Shown: positions 1 through 7,645, numbered from the stretch's first letter. The stretch is 22,837 bases of DNA from a virus (IMGVR_UViG_3300009158_000214:1-22837); one strand, 5' to 3'. The notes: generated from the sequence alone by a model not told the origin. Made by a program: numbers and translations.

Positions 1-276
1 AAAATATCTACTTCCTATACGTTTACTATAATCAATAGATCTTAAAAATCTTTCATGAGCTTGTTCATTTTCATATAAATAGTCTTCAATACAAATTCCT
101 AGTTTGTTGAATTTTTTAGTAGACCATTTATTTCTATCATGTTCCATTTCTTCAAATGTTATACGTTCCATACCTAATGGACAACCATGCCCCCAAACAT
201 CATGAATATAATTAAGACCCTTATTAACTTTTACATAGGTATCATATAATATACGATCATATATTTTATGTTTCAT
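1..276 (-). CDS. Unknown protein, C-terminus cut by window edge
   Basis: The minus strand is open from an ATG at 274-276 to the left edge of the window, giving 92 codons without a stop. The protein begins MKHKIYDRILYDTYVK and is rich in charged and aromatic residues, with no motif I recognise. It starts 3 bases after the stop of the upstream gene (280-1029), so it is probably translated from the same mRNA. The start is the only in-frame ATG near that junction. The C-terminus is missing, so length and family cannot be judged. Confidence 0.75.
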   Translation of the reverse strand, partial: MKHKIYDRILYDTYVKVNKGLNYIHDVWGHGCPLGMERITFEEMEHDRNKWSTKKFNKLGICIEDYLYENEQAHERFLRSIDYSKRIGSRYF

Positions 277-279
277 ACA

Positions 280-1029
280 TTAAGTTTCTGAATACATTAG
301 TGATAAATATTGTTCTTTAGAAAGATGATATTGAGTGGTGGTTTCTGTAGGTTTAGCTGAAGTTTTTATTTTAGCTACAATAATATCACCTTGTCTGTAT
401 ATCTTCTCTACATTCTCTTCTGGTACATCTATACGTACAGTCCAGGCAATTGCTCTGATAGCATCTGGTTTATTTCTTTCATCATCACGATTCCACCAAT
501 TGCTTCCTAATGCTGCTTCTCTTGGTACATACAACCAATATTCTCTATTAGTAGTAGTGCACCAGCATCTTACAGCATAAATAGGATTAGGTGGATTGCC
601 CCATCTGTCTTTCTCATACAGTTTAGTACCTTCTATTTCATATAACTCATACACGTCTTCAAATTCATGTGTGTATTCATTAAACTCATCATCCCATCTT
701 GTTCTTTTCTTTTTGATAGTTTGTTTATCAAGAAGAGTGGGCTCAAGACCTTTGAATAGTTTTTCTATACCAATAGCATCAAAGTATGTACGTCTTTCTT
801 CTGTATTAGCTACTTTAAGAGCTTCTTCTACAGTTACTGGTTTTATTTTAGCCCAGCATTCTTGTACAAACTGATCAAAATCATTAAGACTTTCGTGTGT
901 AATAACATCCTTTTGAAAATCTCTATAGTCATCAGCATACTTAGTCTTCCAAAGTTTGAGTGCTGTTGTTAAATCAAACCCACTTCTGTTATTAACAACA
1001 TAGGTTTGATCTGCATAGTTAATCTGCAT
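280..1029 (-). CDS. Conserved-type phage protein of unknown function, 249 aa
   Basis: Open reading frame of 249 codons starting MQINYADQTYVV. It has many Trp and Tyr residues, including a segment RCWCTTTNREYWLYVPREA around residues 153-171, and looks like a soluble alpha/beta protein. There is no signal peptide or membrane segment. Its start overlaps the end of the gene at 1019-1765 by 11 bases, which points to coupled translation in the region 1 operon. I do not recognise a catalytic motif. Confidence 0.85.
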   Translation of the reverse strand: MQINYADQTYVVNNRSGFDLTTALKLWKTKYADDYRDFQKDVITHESLNDFDQFVQECWAKIKPVTVEEALKVANTEERRTYFDAIGIEKLFKGLEPTLLDKQTIKKKRTRWDDEFNEYTHEFEDVYELYEIEGTKLYEKDRWGNPPNPIYAVRCWCTTTNREYWLYVPREAALGSNWWNRDDERNKPDAIRAIAWTVRIDVPEENVEKIYRQGDIIVAKIKTSAKPTETTTQYHLSKEQYLSLMYSET

Positions 1030-1765
1030 TTTTTGTTTGATTTAATTTTTCATCAATGTTGTTAATAATGTCATCTGTTAGTTTTAATACAACATTTCTT
1101 TCATTAGTATCTATTGTATTAACTTCCACCTTGTCTATTTTAAAAACTAACATATCATCTTCTTCAATACTATCTTTTCTTTCTAAAATCCAGCTGTCAT
1201 TGCAACCTCTAAATTCACAACTATCTGTTGATTCATAATTACTAAAAAGTGCATCAAAATCTTCTTCTAAAACCTCCTCTAAGTTACTACAAAAATCTGA
1301 ATGTTCCTGAGTTAAGAAGCCATTTTTTACAATAAATTGAATAGACATATTTGGTGTTTCCTCATAGTTGCCTTCACATTCTACATGAAGTGTATCAAAC
1401 CATAATTTCTTAGGAACGTTAATTATAATAGTAGTATCTAATACATCATTTCCATCTTCACCATAATAATCTGTACCTTCAAATTTTCTTGTTGGAACAT
1501 CATATATAGCTGTACCATTAGCAGTAAATTCTCCTGCCCAAGATCCATAGTCTAATTCATTATACATATAATCTAGAATAGCTTCTGTATATTCATTATC
1601 AACATTATCTCCATCTATTTGAAAATAAGCCCAGCCAGAGTCTCCTCCACCTTCCCACCCTATAGATAGTTCTTTACCTTCTTTATCAAGTTCTTCAATC
1701 CATTTTAAAATTGATTTTTTTATAACAGGTTCTTTTAGTTTTGCTGCTTTTTTACTTAAGCTCAT
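1019..1765 (-). CDS. Acidic protein of unknown function, 248 aa
   Basis: A 248-residue acidic protein. After a Lys-rich N-terminus it contains GWEGGGDSGWAYF at about residues 37-49, then YGSWAGEF and GTAIYD. The GGGDSG-type stretch resembles a motif seen in small uncharacterised phage and bacterial families (DUF6878-like). That resemblance is from memory and weak. The C-terminal third is very rich in Asp and Glu. It overlaps the downstream gene by 11 bases and lies 3 bases after the upstream DUF6915-like gene. No function is assigned. Confidence 0.85.
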   Translation of the reverse strand: MSLSKKAAKLKEPVIKKSILKWIEELDKEGKELSIGWEGGGDSGWAYFQIDGDNVDNEYTEAILDYMYNELDYGSWAGEFTANGTAIYDVPTRKFEGTDYYGEDGNDVLDTTIIINVPKKLWFDTLHVECEGNYEETPNMSIQFIVKNGFLTQEHSDFCSNLEEVLEEDFDALFSNYESTDSCEFRGCNDSWILERKDSIEEDDMLVFKIDKVEVNTIDTNERNVVLKLTDDIINNIDEKLNQTKNAD

Positions 1766-1768
1766 AGT

Positions 1769-2152
1769 TTAAATGTTTGTTGTGTAATCTAATTTTTGTT
1801 CTGCTATTTCTTTTAGCATCTTTCTACCTTCTCCAGGCTTATACATCCAGTTTTCCTGGGTCATACAATCTAGATATTGCTTTATAGTGGGAATGAATCC
1901 TATGTCTTCTAAGATATGTTGTTCTCCTATAAATCTGACTGGTATATTTTTACCATCAGAGTTTGTAATAACAGTTCCAAACTTTTCTTCACACCAAAAT
2001 ATACCTTCAGAATGATGACGTAGTGCTCTATGTCTCATATCTGGGTAATGAGCTTTAGTCTCATCAAACCAGTTGTGTATGTTTATATAATCTTGCCAGA
2101 TTCCTCCATGCTTTTTAGCAGAGGAAATGCTATGATGATATGGATGGCTCAT
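1769..2152 (-). CDS. DUF6915-like protein, 127 aa
   Basis: A His-rich protein of 127 residues with IHNWFDETKAHYPDMRHRAL followed by RHHSEGIFW, near residues 25-53, and GEQHILEDIGFIPT further on. This pattern of clustered His, Asp and Trp residues matches my memory of DUF6915, a small family of unknown function found in bacteria and phages. The conserved His and Asp residues suggest metal binding, which is inference. Its start overlaps the stop of the upstream gene by one base (2152). Confidence 0.85.
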   Translation of the reverse strand: MSHPYHHSISSAKKHGGIWQDYINIHNWFDETKAHYPDMRHRALRHHSEGIFWCEEKFGTVITNSDGKNIPVRFIGEQHILEDIGFIPTIKQYLDCMTQENWMYKPGEGRKMLKEIAEQKLDYTTNI

Positions 2153-2397
2153 TATGCATACAGTTTATGATTAGGAAATTCTTTATTCCATCTATTTACT
2201 AGATCTTTCCAGTAACCTATTTCACTACCGTACCTTTGGGCCACTTCTACAAGTTCTGGGTATCCTCTAGCTATTTTAGTTTGATTGATTATGTCTCCTT
2301 TAAAGATTGTTTCTATAAGAGAGGTTATAAATGAACCTTCTAAGTTTAATTTATACATACAGAATATTTCTTCTGCTGCTGTTACAGTTGTATTCAC
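2152..2397 (-). CDS. Small helical protein, 81 aa, unknown function
   Basis: An 81-residue protein, predicted mostly helical, containing SLIETIFKGDIINQTKIARG and then YPELVEVAQRYGSEIGYW. The pattern of a Phe-Pro/Tyr-Pro-Glu helix followed by a Tyr-Trp end recurs in small phage and plasmid proteins of unknown role, as far as I recall. The gene overlaps the next one (1769-2152) by a single base and follows the HNH gene by 6 bases. It is part of the same operon. Confidence 0.8.
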   Translation of the reverse strand: MNTTVTAAEEIFCMYKLNLEGSFITSLIETIFKGDIINQTKIARGYPELVEVAQRYGSEIGYWKDLVNRWNKEFPNHKLYA

Positions 2398-2403
2398 TAC
2401 TAA

Positions 2404-2790
2404 TTAATTTAAACGTGATTCACTAAATCCAAAATGTTTTGCATCATCTGGGTTTTCTTCTATAAACTTATGACAGTTTCTACATACAGCTAAGAAGTTG
2501 GAAACTTTTGTATAAAGTTCTCCTATCCTTCCTGCTTTGTGATGAATTTCTGTGGCCTGTCCTGTACATTCTACAAGACCTGCTTGGCATGTAGAATGTA
2601 TTGCTAGATAAGCAACTCTTTTTTTACCATATTCATCCATCTCCACCCGTCTCTTTGTAGAGACAGGGGAAATGGATTTGGGTTTATCTATCGAATACCA
2701 GCAAGATTTACAATATTTCTCCTTGCCGTGTGACTTCCATATGTGCTTTAGTTCATTACATCCAGCACACGTTTTAAGTTTTGCTATCAT
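2404..2790 (-). CDS. HNH endonuclease with zinc-binding N-terminus
   Basis: A 128-residue protein. The N-terminus has a C8-x2-C11 and C27-x2-C30 zinc-ribbon pattern. The C-terminal half has C68, C75, then EIHHKAGR with H83-H84, and finally C103-x2-C106-H107 followed by KFIEENPDDA. This is the zinc-stabilised HNH (beta-beta-alpha-Me) layout, in which H84 would be the catalytic base. HNH proteins of this size in phages act as homing, nicking or packaging-associated nucleases. There is no terminase nearby, so a recombination or free-standing homing role is as likely. The start overlaps the upstream gene's stop by 4 bases (2787-2790). Confidence 0.85.
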   Translation of the reverse strand: MIAKLKTCAGCNELKHIWKSHGKEKYCKSCWYSIDKPKSISPVSTKRRVEMDEYGKKRVAYLAIHSTCQAGLVECTGQATEIHHKAGRIGELYTKVSNFLAVCRNCHKFIEENPDDAKHFGFSESRLN

Positions 2791-3323
2791 ATTAACTGAT
2801 AAAAGTTTTTAGGTAATAGACCTGCTTCTATAAGCTTATTAGCAATCTGCATTTGTTTGATTCCTAAATCTCTAAAAGATATTTCATCTTTTGGTTCTAT
2901 TTTATCCAAGTGTCCGTTTATGCCGGTCATTTGTTTAATAATAGGAGAATTTGGGAATAAAAACATCAGAAAATTGTCTAGTTTCTTAAAAGCAATGTCT
3001 TGTTTCCAGTTACGTAATATCCTTTGAGCTTTAGTGTATGTAACAGTTACGTTTATTTTTTTACGTTCTGACATATTCTTAATCTCTTCAGCTGTATAAG
3101 CTTTGAAGCCATACACAACTTTTGAATAAAGGTCTTTTTGTGTTGGGGTTAATTTTATTTCTTCTTCAATCTTTTGATACTTGACAATACCTTCTAGTTG
3201 AATCTTTCTTACATCAGCAGGAGTTTCATAACTCATGTATTGGTGCTTTTTAGCATCTCCATATGATATCACTATACCATTGGAGTTACAAGACACAGTC
3301 TTGCAGGGATTGATTTTACTCAT
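2787..3323 (-). CDS. Unknown basic protein, 178 aa
   Basis: A 178-residue basic protein. It begins MSKINPCKTVSCNSNG, carries a Lys-rich region around residues 84-110 (ERKKINVTVTYTKAQRILRN) and ends with a helical segment DLGIKQMQIANKLIEAGLLP. The basic central part with the LTPTQKDLYSKVVYGFKAYTA segment before it could bind nucleic acid, but I see no named domain. It overlaps the HNH gene by 4 bases and is the first gene after the terminator at 3345-3383, so it probably starts a transcription unit. Confidence 0.85.
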   Translation of the reverse strand: MSKINPCKTVSCNSNGIVISYGDAKKHQYMSYETPADVRKIQLEGIVKYQKIEEEIKLTPTQKDLYSKVVYGFKAYTAEEIKNMSERKKINVTVTYTKAQRILRNWKQDIAFKKLDNFLMFLFPNSPIIKQMTGINGHLDKIEPKDEISFRDLGIKQMQIANKLIEAGLLPKNFYQLI

Positions 3324-3344
3324 TGTTATTGCTTTTTTGGTTTT

Positions 3345-3383
3345 TATATAAAAAAAGAGAGTATAACTTAATATACTCTCTTT
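3345..3383 (-). terminator. Intrinsic terminator after the SSB-like gene
   Basis: Reading the minus strand, a 12-bp perfect stem (3372-3383 with 3354-3365, arms AAAGAGAGTATA and TATACTCTCTTT, 6-base loop) is followed directly by a T run. It sits 18 bases past the stop of the gene at 3401-3868 and separates it from the downstream operon. Confidence 0.85.
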
Positions 3384-3400
3384 CAGTTTAACAGCTTTTA

Positions 3401-3868
3401 TTACAAAGTAACTACTGTGCTTGGTTGTCCAAATGCACTCATTGCTTTCTTTGCTTCCATTACATCTTTAATCTCATTTGTATTTGTATGAGTGATTAAC
3501 TCATCAAAAGCATTAGGATTACTTGTATAGAAGCTATTTCTATAAATTGGTTGATCTTCAACACGGCAAATTATACCGGTATCTCCTGCAATCTTAAGAT
3601 CTTTATCAGGATTTGTAGGATTGAATGGCTCTAAAGCTTCAATTACTACAATTTTACCAGGTAGTTGAGTACCTTCTTTATATTCTGCAGACAAAAGGTC
3701 TTCCATTTTACCTTTTAAAATTGCAGAACGTTTTACTGTTTTTAACCATCCTTGGTCACTAATTTGAACAGTGTGTTGTTGAACACGAATGTATCCGTAT
3801 TCAGGATTGTTTGTTGATTGTCCGATGATGTTGCCGTTCTTGTCAGCAACTACTAGTACTTTACTCAT
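3401..3868 (-). CDS. Possible single-stranded DNA-binding protein
   Basis: A 155-residue protein beginning MSKVLVVADKNGNIIGQS, beta-rich in the first two thirds and ending in the hydrophobic tail AFGQPSTVVTL. It is flanked by its own terminator (3345-3383) and by the upstream terminator at 3889-3921, so it is a single-gene unit, as expected for an abundant protein. The N-terminal pattern resembles the protein annotated as SSB in crAss-like phages, as I remember it. The beta-rich core would fit an OB-fold that coats ssDNA during replication. The assignment is tentative; no residue proves it. Confidence 0.45.
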   Translation of the reverse strand: MSKVLVVADKNGNIIGQSTNNPEYGYIRVQQHTVQISDQGWLKTVKRSAILKGKMEDLLSAEYKEGTQLPGKIVVIEALEPFNPTNPDKDLKIAGDTGIICRVEDQPIYRNSFYTSNPNAFDELITHTNTNEIKDVMEAKKAMSAFGQPSTVVTL

Positions 3869-3888
3869 TTTTTTAGCTTAACAGTTTA

Positions 3889-3921
3889 CAAAAAAAATCC
3901 CTTGACTTTTGGAGTCAGGGA
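3889..3921 (-). terminator. Intrinsic terminator, strong
   Basis: On the minus strand TCCCTGACT pairs with AGTCAAGGGA (3913-3921 with 3898-3907, one bulged base), followed by eight T residues. It ends the unit containing the gene at 3948-4208 and isolates the SSB-like gene. Confidence 0.88.
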
Positions 3922-3947
3922 CATTATTCAGAAATAAATTATTGAAT

Positions 3948-4208
3948 TTATTCATCTTGCATTTCAGAATCTACATCTAGATCTAAAAGCTTATCTATTC
4001 CGGGAACATCTATAAGTTCAGGAAGTATATCAGGTTTATCGTCATCATGAGTTTTATCATGTTTACTAAGTATTGAGCCAAACCATGGATTTTCTTGCAT
4101 TTCTCCATAATTATAAGCTATCAAGTACTCTAATTCTTCGTCCGACATCTCTAAATACTGTTCTGTACTCATTTCTATTACCCTTCCGTTCGGTAATTGG
4201 TAGAACAT
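3948..4208 (-). CDS. Small acidic protein, 86 aa
   Basis: An 86-residue strongly acidic protein with YLEMSDEELEYLIAYNYGE near residues 18-36 and a C-terminal tail rich in Asp and Glu that ends DSEMQDE. No domain is recognised. Short acidic phage proteins often mimic DNA or bind host enzymes, but nothing here shows that directly. It is the last gene before the terminator at 3889-3921. There is an 89-base gap to the upstream coiled-coil gene with no clear signal in it. Confidence 0.8.
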   Translation of the reverse strand: MFYQLPNGRVIEMSTEQYLEMSDEELEYLIAYNYGEMQENPWFGSILSKHDKTHDDDKPDILPELIDVPGIDKLLDLDVDSEMQDE

Positions 4209-4297
4209 TCTTATGTTTTTATTATATAAAATAACACATAAACATTGAGTATTTTCAACCTTTTACCATATAGTTTGGATTATAGAGCTATAACTTC

Positions 4298-4486
4298 TTA
4301 TTGTTTGTTTTTAGCACTAGCTAAATGCATTTTCTTTTTCCAGTATGCATTGGTAGTATTTATGTGCTCTTGTCTTTCAATAAGTTTATCGTTACAAGTT
4401 TTAAGTTGTGTTTTTAAAATATTATTTTCTTGCTCTAAAGAATCAATTTTATGAAACCTAAAGAAATTTTTTATCCACTTAATCAT
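4298..4486 (-). CDS. Small coiled-coil protein, 62 aa
   Basis: A 62-residue protein. The first 12 residues (MIKWIKNFFRFH) form an amphipathic, aromatic, basic segment that could lie on a membrane. The rest (SLEQENNILKTQLKTCNDKL) has heptad-like spacing typical of a coiled coil. It overlaps the stop of the upstream gene by 8 bases. The layout recalls phage spanin or inner-membrane anchor proteins, but no lysis gene is nearby, so no function is given. Confidence 0.65.
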   Translation of the reverse strand: MIKWIKNFFRFHKIDSLEQENNILKTQLKTCNDKLIERQEHINTTNAYWKKKMHLASAKNKQ

Positions 4487-5027
4487 TATTAAACTTTTTA
4501 AATAGTCCTGAAAATCTTCCTCCTAATGAGTCCGGGTTTGAAAATTCTTCAATTTGTTTTAAGTTAACAACATCTACAAGATTACCTGTTGAATTAACTT
4601 GCTTACCTTCACGTAGCATTTCATAGATGAATGAATCATTCTTGTTTTCAGATTCAATTGTAATGATTACAACTTCTTTTTTTATAGGAAGTTTTTTGTA
4701 ATCTGTAATATCATCTTTCTTATCAGCCATTCTTAACCAAGCTTCAGCTGCCCATGCTATACCTTTTGGTATAAACATTTGCTTAATTTCTTTTATAAGA
4801 TCTGGTAAAACTTCAACTATAAAAGTTTCTTTTCCATCATCATTTGACATAAACTGATCAGGAATTGGTATATGAATAAGTGCCGGCTTATCCTTTTCAT
4901 CTTCTTTAGGATGACGTACTTCAGCAAATATTGTAATATGTGGAAATAATCCACCTGTTTCTGTTACATAGTCTTTAATATAGTCTATGTAATCTTTTTT
5001 AAGATCTAGATAAATTTTTTCAGTCAT
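4479..5027 (-). CDS. Unknown protein, 182 aa
   Basis: A 182-residue protein starting MTEKIYLDLKKDYIDYIKDY. An in-frame ATG 24 bases upstream (5051) exists. The 5027 start is preferred because it overlaps the stop of the zinc-ribbon gene by only 8 bases (ATGACTGA), like other junctions here. Central segments GLFPHITIFAEVRHP and ALIHIPIPDQFM look like beta strands, followed by a helical WAAEAWLRMADKK. This looks like a compact alpha/beta protein also present in other Bacteroidota phages, but I cannot name the family. Confidence 0.8.
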   Translation of the reverse strand: MTEKIYLDLKKDYIDYIKDYVTETGGLFPHITIFAEVRHPKEDEKDKPALIHIPIPDQFMSNDDGKETFIVEVLPDLIKEIKQMFIPKGIAWAAEAWLRMADKKDDITDYKKLPIKKEVVIITIESENKNDSFIYEMLREGKQVNSTGNLVDVVNLKQIEEFSNPDSLGGRFSGLFKKFNND

Positions 5028-5205
5028 TTTCTTTTGATTTACATTGTTCACAATATTGTGGGTCTAAATGCTTACCCTTTGTTAAAGCAAATTCCATTTC
5101 TTCTGTTGTAAAATCTACACCAGTTTTAATTATAACACTACAGTTATGACATAGTAGTGCTAGTTCACCTCCATTGAATTTAATTCTTGCTTTTTCTTTT
5201 TCCAT
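5020..5205 (-). CDS. Zinc-ribbon protein, 61 aa
   Basis: A 61-residue protein with two CxxC pairs, CHNC at residues 19-22 and CEQC at residues 52-55, separated by 29 residues. This is a classic zinc-ribbon or treble-clef spacing. Such small ribbons bind nucleic acid or act as protein docking modules. The start shares one base with the stop of the upstream gene (5205), and its end overlaps the next gene by 8 bases. Confidence 0.8.
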   Translation of the reverse strand: MEKEKARIKFNGGELALLCHNCSVIIKTGVDFTTEEMEFALTKGKHLDPQYCEQCKSKEND

Positions 5206-5543
5206 TAGTCATCAATAGTTATTTGTACTTTTTTACCCTTAACAATATTATCAAGGATATCTTCTAATTGAGATCGTTGATCATTATCAAGTCTCATCAG
5301 TTGATCGTTAATGTGATCAAGTCCTAATGAGTCTGATAACTCTTCTTTATATACTTTACGAGTATCTGGTCCAAGTTTATCAAATACATTGTTTAAAATC
5401 CAATCACATTTGTTAATATACCCATTAAAGGTATTTTTTAAATCTCCTGTGCAGCCTATCTTCACATCTTGAAAATACATTTTTGCTATATTTATATGAT
5501 GTAGACCTTTAGCTAAAGAGAACGTGTCTTTTTCATAACTCAT
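5205..5543 (-). CDS. Helical protein of unknown function, 112 aa
   Basis: A 112-residue protein, largely helical, with DHINDQLMRLDNDQRSQLED near residues 76-95. It has no signal peptide, membrane segment or metal motif. Its start overlaps the end of the upstream gene by 11 bases (5533-5543), and its stop abuts the zinc-ribbon gene, so the three are translationally linked. I do not recognise the family. Confidence 0.8.
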   Translation of the reverse strand: MSYEKDTFSLAKGLHHINIAKMYFQDVKIGCTGDLKNTFNGYINKCDWILNNVFDKLGPDTRKVYKEELSDSLGLDHINDQLMRLDNDQRSQLEDILDNIVKGKKVQITIDD

Positions 5544-5742
5544 TTATCTTTGGTTTAGTTTCTTCTCCGTCTACCGGTTCTTCCCAATATCTACAATAGA
5601 AATGCTCTCCTAGTTCATCTATTAGTTTTTGAGGATAACCTTGTTCTACTAACCATGTTAGAGAATCATAACGTCTGTCTTCAGGAATAGGTTTAGGAAA
5701 CCCATATTTCCATCCTGATGGTGGATCAATAATTAATGTCAT
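5533..5742 (-). CDS. Small conserved-type protein, 69 aa
   Basis: A 69-residue protein with MTLIIDPPSGWKYGFPKPIP at the start, WLVEQGYP in the middle and FYCRYWEEP near the C-terminus. The IIDPPSGW and WLVExGYP signatures recur in small proteins of many phages as I remember them, with no known function. It overlaps the metallophosphoesterase gene by 4 bases (5739-5742) and the downstream gene by 11. Confidence 0.82.
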   Translation of the reverse strand: MTLIIDPPSGWKYGFPKPIPEDRRYDSLTWLVEQGYPQKLIDELGEHFYCRYWEEPVDGEETKPKINEL

Positions 5743-6428
5743 AATTGAAATATATTACCAAATGAAGTGAGTCCAAGATCAAATCTTCCATCATCTACAC
5801 ATGCAGCATTAGAGAATATTGTTGGTGTCTTGGAATAATGAGAAACACCTTGATTATCACATCCAGGAGAATCATGTATATGTCCAAACATAACATAATT
5901 CAACTGATCTTTCATCTTAAAGCATTTTCTCATTAAAGCACCATCACCACAAAACTCTAGTTTACCATTTCTATCATGAGAAAGATCTCTAACACCTTTA
6001 GGTGGACCATGAGTAATAAGTACATCTGTATCTTCAGGAATAGTGTCCCACACTTTACCAATAGTTTCTCTTTTCTTCATAAATGCCCATTCACCAAATG
6101 TAGGAGTGTGAGGACTTCCCCAAAACTTAACTCCATCTATTATAGTGGCAGCATTCTCAAGATAGATGATTCCTTCAGAATGAAAATCTCCAGGTGTCAC
6201 TCTATTACGTTCTATTGATGTATCATGATTACCTGCTACATAAATCTTATGTTTTACAGGAACATCTTTATACCAAGCTAGAAAAGTTCTCACTTCTTGT
6301 TCATTCCTAATTACATCTCTATAATTGGAACAATCTCCTGAATGTACCACTAAATCCACACCATCAAATCTCTCCATAGGAAACATCTCATGAAACCCAT
6401 GTGTGTCCGAAATGTGCAAAATCTTCAT
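5739..6428 (-). CDS. Calcineurin-like metallophosphoesterase
   Basis: A 229-residue protein with the full set of metallophosphoesterase motifs: D8-x-H10 (ISDTHG), G31-D32 (HSGDCSN), GNHD at 66-69, H140 (ITHGPP) and GHIH at 182-185. These bind two metal ions and hydrolyse phosphodiesters or phosphomonoesters. With SPHTPTFGEW at about 105-114 it resembles the small soluble phosphodiesterases that cleave cyclic nucleotides or nucleotide by-products. In a phage it could degrade host signalling nucleotides or act in nucleic-acid repair; the sequence does not choose between these. It overlaps the downstream gene by 4 bases. Confidence 0.92.
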   Translation of the reverse strand: MKILHISDTHGFHEMFPMERFDGVDLVVHSGDCSNYRDVIRNEQEVRTFLAWYKDVPVKHKIYVAGNHDTSIERNRVTPGDFHSEGIIYLENAATIIDGVKFWGSPHTPTFGEWAFMKKRETIGKVWDTIPEDTDVLITHGPPKGVRDLSHDRNGKLEFCGDGALMRKCFKMKDQLNYVMFGHIHDSPGCDNQGVSHYSKTPTIFSNAACVDDGRFDLGLTSFGNIFQL

Positions 6429-6431
6429 AAT

Positions 6432-6518
6432 TTATTCATTTATAATTTTATCAAATACTTTCTTCACCAACCATTTAATAGTTTCCCAAACAATTATTAC
6501 TATCAACACTTGTTTCAT
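6432..6518 (-). CDS. Predicted 28-aa single-pass membrane peptide
   Basis: A 28-codon frame, MKQVLIVIIVWETIKWLVKK at its start, lies between the metallophosphoesterase gene (its stop is 3 bases before that gene's start) and the gene at 6541-6795. It has a short hydrophobic stretch (residues 4-11) followed by a basic amphipathic helix. Tight spacing with both neighbours supports it as real, but it is too short for certainty. Confidence 0.5.
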   Translation of the reverse strand: MKQVLIVIIVWETIKWLVKKVFDKIINE

Positions 6519-6540
6519 AATTAATATTTTTTAGGTTGTT

Positions 6541-6795
6541 TTATTTGTTCTCTATTTCTTTTTTTACTTCTTGCCAATAGGTTAAGTACATCGGATGTGC
6601 AGACCAATATTCACTAGCTTCTGATAGCAATGTATCATCAAATCCTTTATCCTCTTTTCTGCTATCAATTATCTCATCTACTGCTATTAAGGCAGATTTC
6701 TTTGCAATATCATTTCTAATTTTTATGCTATTTTGGTGGTATAAAGTGCTATAAAACTTATTTACTAATTCCGTTGCCTTTTCTTTTGGTGTCAT
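6541..6795 (-). CDS. Small protein of unknown function, 84 aa
   Basis: An 84-residue protein, helical, opening MTPKEKATELVNKFYSTLYH and containing AKKSALIAVDEII at about residues 31-43. This N-terminal pattern (KEKAxELVxKF followed by KxxALxxVDEII) is common in small phage genes of Bacteroidota that have no assigned role. It sits 2 bases after the stop of the upstream gene, so both belong to one operon. Confidence 0.82.
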   Translation of the reverse strand: MTPKEKATELVNKFYSTLYHQNSIKIRNDIAKKSALIAVDEIIDSRKEDKGFDDTLLSEASEYWSAHPMYLTYWQEVKKEIENK

Positions 6796-6797
6796 AA

Positions 6798-7253
6798 TTA
6801 ATCTTTTTTAAGTTTTAGTTGTTCTCTATACCATTTAGCACCTTCATAAAATCCATTCATCCAAATATCTTTATCTGAATGATTTGGAAATAACTTTTCA
6901 TCTCCAACATTTTCATATTCTTTTACTACTGCATTGTCTATTTCTTCATCTGATATTTCTTGTTGGGGAAGTTCTCTATTATGCCATCTCATATGACTTG
7001 GTATATCAAGTTCTTGTTCTAACTCAAACATTTCTTTTTCTATATCTTTTTTAAATGTTTCTTGATAGTATTCAGTAGCAGACCTATTAATAACTTTTAT
7101 ATGATCAAAATTATCTCTACCACATTGATAGTATGCATCTATTATCTCTTGCTTGTGTAAAAGTTTGGCTTGTTCAACATACTCACTTGGTATTCTAATT
7201 GTGTGATGTATGTTATTTTGCATTTTCTCTATTAACCATTCTATTGATGTCAT
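6798..7253 (-). CDS. Unknown protein, 151 aa, common phage type
   Basis: A 151-residue acidic, helical protein beginning MTSIEWLIEKMQ and ending GFYEGAKWYREQLKLKKD. The opening IEWLIE and the closing EGAKWYREQLK signatures appear repeatedly in Bacteroidota phages in my memory, without known function. It is the first gene of region 1 and is preceded by the RNA-containing stretch 7254-7645. Its leader contains TTTAAAAACTAAAAC just upstream of the ATG and no Shine-Dalgarno sequence. Confidence 0.83.
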   Translation of the reverse strand: MTSIEWLIEKMQNNIHHTIRIPSEYVEQAKLLHKQEIIDAYYQCGRDNFDHIKVINRSATEYYQETFKKDIEKEMFELEQELDIPSHMRWHNRELPQQEISDEEIDNAVVKEYENVGDEKLFPNHSDKDIWMNGFYEGAKWYREQLKLKKD

Positions 7254-7280
7254 AAGTTTTAGTTTTTAAATTAAGGAATA

Positions 7281-7304
7281 GAGAGGGGCAGCTACTCCCC
7301 TCTC
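7281..7304 (-). terminator. GC-rich hairpin, probable terminator or processing stem
   Basis: GAGAGGGG at 7281-7288 pairs perfectly with CCCCTCTC at 7297-7304 around an 8-base loop. On the minus strand it is downstream of the tRNA-like element and upstream of gene 6798-7253. There is only a weak T-rich tail, so it may slow or stop transcription, or simply end the RNA block. Confidence 0.5.
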
Positions 7305-7424
7305 AATGTTTCTACTTCTGAATATGCTGTTAAATCAGCTAGCATTACAGCAGGAAGTTCATTTTCGTCTATTATTCCCATTAGCTTCCATAAGAAGCAG
7401 ACCTATGATGCTGAGACCATAGGG

Positions 7425-7507
7425 TGGCAGCCAGGGTGAGACTTGAACTCACAACATGCAACCATAAAGGATGTGTTAACCATTTACACATTACACACTA
7501 CCTGACT
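7425..7507 (-). tRNA. tRNA-like gene with encoded CCA, anticodon arm unclear
   Basis: On the minus strand AGTCAGG (7501-7507) pairs in all seven positions (one G-U) with CCTGGCT (7429-7435), followed by a G discriminator and an encoded CCA (7425-7427). The T arm is canonical: GTGAG, loop TTCAAGT, CTCAC. A D-arm-like piece GTGT-AAATGGTTA-ACAC is present, but 11 extra bases with a GTGT repeat lie between it and the acceptor stem. I cannot fold a normal five-bp, seven-base-loop anticodon arm in what is left. It is either a degraded tRNA, a tRNA with an inserted repeat, or a tRNA-like end on another RNA. The amino acid is not assigned. Confidence 0.5.
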
Positions 7508-7645
7508 GTTTGCAACTATAACTTCCCTGTATAAGTTGCCAATACAGCTAGCTTACGATCTAGAGGACTGTTGCACCTGTGCAGGACATGTAGTCTATTC
7601 TGAGAGGTGTTCCTGAACTTACGATCTACTGGCCAACGTAGCTAG
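7508..7645 (-). ncRNA. Structured non-coding stretch with repeat CTTACGATCTA
   Basis: No ORF worth calling. The 11-base word CTTACGATCTA occurs twice (about 7552-7562 and 7618-7628, plus strand). Read on the minus strand, CTAGCTACG near the right end can pair with CGTAAGCTAG near 7550-7560. Between them are small hairpins (GTTC-AG-GAAC; CCTG-CA-CAGG), and outside is CTGTAT-N9-ATACAG. A D-arm-like CTAC-GTTGGCCA-GTAG is also visible. This suggests a folded RNA upstream of the tRNA-like element; boundaries are approximate. Confidence 0.35.
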
